This document shows, one piece after another, positions 62,076-64,000 of a stretch of 64,000 nucleotides of DNA (the stretch's first letter is position 1; each line of letters opens with the position of its first letter). Origin of the DNA: Silene latifolia (Eukaryota > Streptophyta > Magnoliopsida > Caryophyllales > Caryophyllaceae); NCBI RefSeq assembly GCF_048544455.1, contig NC_133535.1, forward strand, positions 86,986,120-87,050,119, in the 5' to 3' direction. The notes beneath the pieces are model-generated. The model made no database searches. It saw only the letters and a list, made by a program, of their open reading frames with translations, and had not been told where the DNA came from. A program made the position numbers and the translations under genes.

Positions 62076-64000
62076 AATCTCCCCAAACCAAACCTTTACT
62101 CGTCCCCGAGTAAACTAAATGCAACTAATGGAACTGAAAAGATAACTCAGAGCTAGCTACAAATGCCCACTTAAGCCAATTTAATGCAAGCAAACTAACA
62201 CTTATAGCAAGACAGTCAAATGCAAACGAGTTATAAGATGTTTATAAAAGTAGTGAACAAATCGACTTTGCAAGACCTTTAATAATGGACTCTCACGGGT
62301 CACTCTTCTCTCATGAAGCAAAGGGTAAGCAAATGAATGTAAGAGAGAAGAAGAAAAATAGTCGCTCACCTAGACTACGACCCACATAAACATGCATGCA
62401 ACTAATATGATAGACAATTCTAGCTACCGTACATACATTCCAACCAAACAAGGTCCTGTCACAAACGGTAGGGGCTTACAAAAATATGGTAAAGTGAGGC
62501 AATGGGTAGGAAAAGGCAAAACATTTATGGGAATGTGGAGGTATAGGCGGCCAAGCTAGTACCTAAACAAAACCATATATCAACATCCGTTTCCAACTCA
62601 ATTATGAACTAAGCACAATGCCCTTCATTTGGCATAAAACTCACCAAACCGAACCAAACATACTCCTCAAATGATAATGATAAAGCATAGGAGTGAAAAC
62701 CGTCTCAACAAAACAACATCTTTTTTTTTCTTCCTTTTTCTTTTTCTTTTCGGTTTTTTTTTCTGATTTCTTTTTTTTTCGTTTTCTTTTTTTTTCAACT
62801 TCTTTTTCACGTCTTTTTTTTTCTCATCAACCTCCTTTTCTTCATAAATTACCAACTCCAAATCAATATGATATGAGCCAAACTTGATACAATAGACAAT
62901 ATACCGCAAAACAATCTAAACTAGCTTGACAAGGCAGGCTAAATTTGGATGTAGCTAAGGGTCAACTGGCAGATTTGGCTAATATGGAGTTTATGGGTAA
63001 AAATGAAAGAAAGGGAATATGTAAGCACCTCCCTGCATGTGACACCAACCACTAACCCGAATGTATGACGGCAAAAAGCAATTGAATTTTATATATGTGC
63101 AAATTGATGATACATGATATGCAAGGAGTAACTACTCACAATCCTACATGAAACTGGTCACAAATGACACCAGTTTATAAGGCTCTAAATCTTAGAAATT
63201 ATAAGTAGGTTGCCAAAATTTAAGGTCAAGTCTATATGTTCAGCTAAATTAAACATTAACTCGTAGATTATGCAATAAGACAAAGCTAAAAGATAACAGT
63301 TTATTGCAAGGCTTTAAGCAAAAAGACAGATATAGTGCAATATCATCATAGAAATCTACCATTCCGACTCAACTTATATGCTAAAATTAAACGTGAAATT
63401 TTTGAATTTATTGAATTTTTTGAATTTTTATGAAATAAATAACAATGCAAACAGAAAATTAAACGTGATAACTGAAATGCAGTAAAAACAACATGCAGAC
63501 ATAGATATGGATGCATAACCTCCCCAAACCAACCCGTACAATGCCCCCATTGTACCAAAACATGAAAAGGAAATGCAAACTGAAAGGAAAAGAGAGTAAA
63601 TGCGGAAAAACTCACAAAATGCGCGAATAAGGGGACCTCCCCAAACCGACCATGAACATGGGAGGTTGCTAAAGTCCTGAAAACCGTCTCAGGAAGCTAA
63701 TCCAAGTCAACACGTGAAAGGGCATCCAAAACTACTCGATCGATTTGGAATAGTGGTCGATCGAGTGGTTCTCTAATCTGCAGGTGGTCGATCGAGTGGA
63801 AAATCTGCTCGATCGAAGGGAATTCATCACTACGATGACTCGATCGAGTAGACAAACTACTCGATCGAGTGCTCCTCAATGTAATTCCTGCAAGACGTAA
63901 TTAAAACAGCCCGCAAACTAACAAGACAAGCATACTGAGATACTCTATGGTATAAAACCATTTATTACAACTGAGATTGAAATAAAAATGCAAAATAAAA
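62076..64000 (-). other. GYP-G 3' UTR
   Basis: A stem-loop (minus TTTACTCG-GGGA-CGAGTAAA, 62114-62095) precedes the LTR. A pure pyrimidine-rich run on the plus strand (about 62718-62830) is the minus-strand purine tract. Six CTCGATCGA palindromes lie at 63735-63871. The short ORFs over the purine tract (Lys- or Phe-rich) are not genes. Confidence 0.7.
62095..62114 (-). promoter_or_regulatory. GYP-G pre-polypurine-tract stem-loop
   Basis: Minus strand: stem TTTACTCG/CGAGTAAA with loop GGGA, ending 19 bases from the LTR start at 62075. Confidence 0.72.

Larger units (their letters stand above)
60791..64000 (-). mobile_element. GYP-G: 3' part of a gypsy element (3' LTR plus 3' UTR), runs off the window
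   Basis: On the minus strand, purine-rich DNA, a stem-loop and the tract TGGTTTGGGGAGATT (62090-62076) precede an LTR beginning TGATACGTGCATTTTATATA. This is the same arrangement as GYP-E and GYP-F. No coding region is visible in the part inside the window. Confidence 0.75.

Noticed and set aside
62693..62909. Lys-rich (minus) and Phe-rich (plus) ORFs
   Set aside because: They arise from the pyrimidine/purine tract of the GYP-G 3' UTR.

Overview
This window is repeat-rich intergenic DNA from a eudicot plant with a large genome. The DNA is AT-rich. Every coding stretch I can recognise belongs to a retrotransposon (Ty1/copia, Ty3/gypsy or L1-type LINE), and I see no host gene. From general memory of Caryophyllaceae repeats I would guess a Silene-like species; that is an inference and cannot be proved from this sequence.

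The window is one nest of insertions. Most joins are supported by target-site duplications (TSDs) or by LTR pairs that can be reassembled across the insert. I use these working names. GYP-E is the oldest visible host: its 3' UTR starts at 35562 and its 3' LTR at 36558. TAT1 is a minus-strand Tat/Ogre-like element (1-35561, running off the left edge) that sits in GYP-E. TAT1 contains COP1, a copia element (966-16181). COP1 in turn holds a short poly(A)-tailed insert (3601-4131) and an L1 LINE (L1-A, 9615-15152). TAT1 also contains NA1, a non-autonomous LTR element (23582-32757), and NA1 is split by a solo LTR (27575-28937).

GYP-F, a small non-autonomous gypsy (starts 37232), sits in the 3' LTR of GYP-E. 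The 3' LTR of GYP-F is broken three times: by NA2 (40495-45498, TSD AGTTG), by the chromovirus CHR1 (46491-59903, TSD CCAAG), and by TAT2 (from 59923). The 5' LTR of CHR1 holds a second L1 LINE (L1-B, 46945-51838, minus strand, TSD about 16 bp). TAT2 is cut at 60790 by GYP-G (60791 to the window end, minus strand).

None of the LTR elements has an intact polyprotein. COP1 has three in-frame stops but no frameshift. CHR1 has several frameshifts and stops. L1-A ORF1 and L1-B ORF1 are open; both ORF2s are broken. TAT1, NA1, NA2 and GYP-F carry only a gag-like or accessory ORF and no pol, so they would depend on proteins supplied by other elements.

The most interesting signals are non-coding. Arrays of a GATC-centred palindrome (ACTCGATCGAGT and variants) occur in the U3 region, near the TATA box, of several distinct LTR families, and again in the leader between primer-binding site and gag. 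A hairpin just upstream of the polypurine tract is kept in three gypsy families with compensatory base changes. A hairpin with a GNAA loop lies 49-61 nt from the LTR 3' end in both the autonomous chromovirus and the non-autonomous NA elements. A gag-like zinc-knuckle module is present three times in TAT1.
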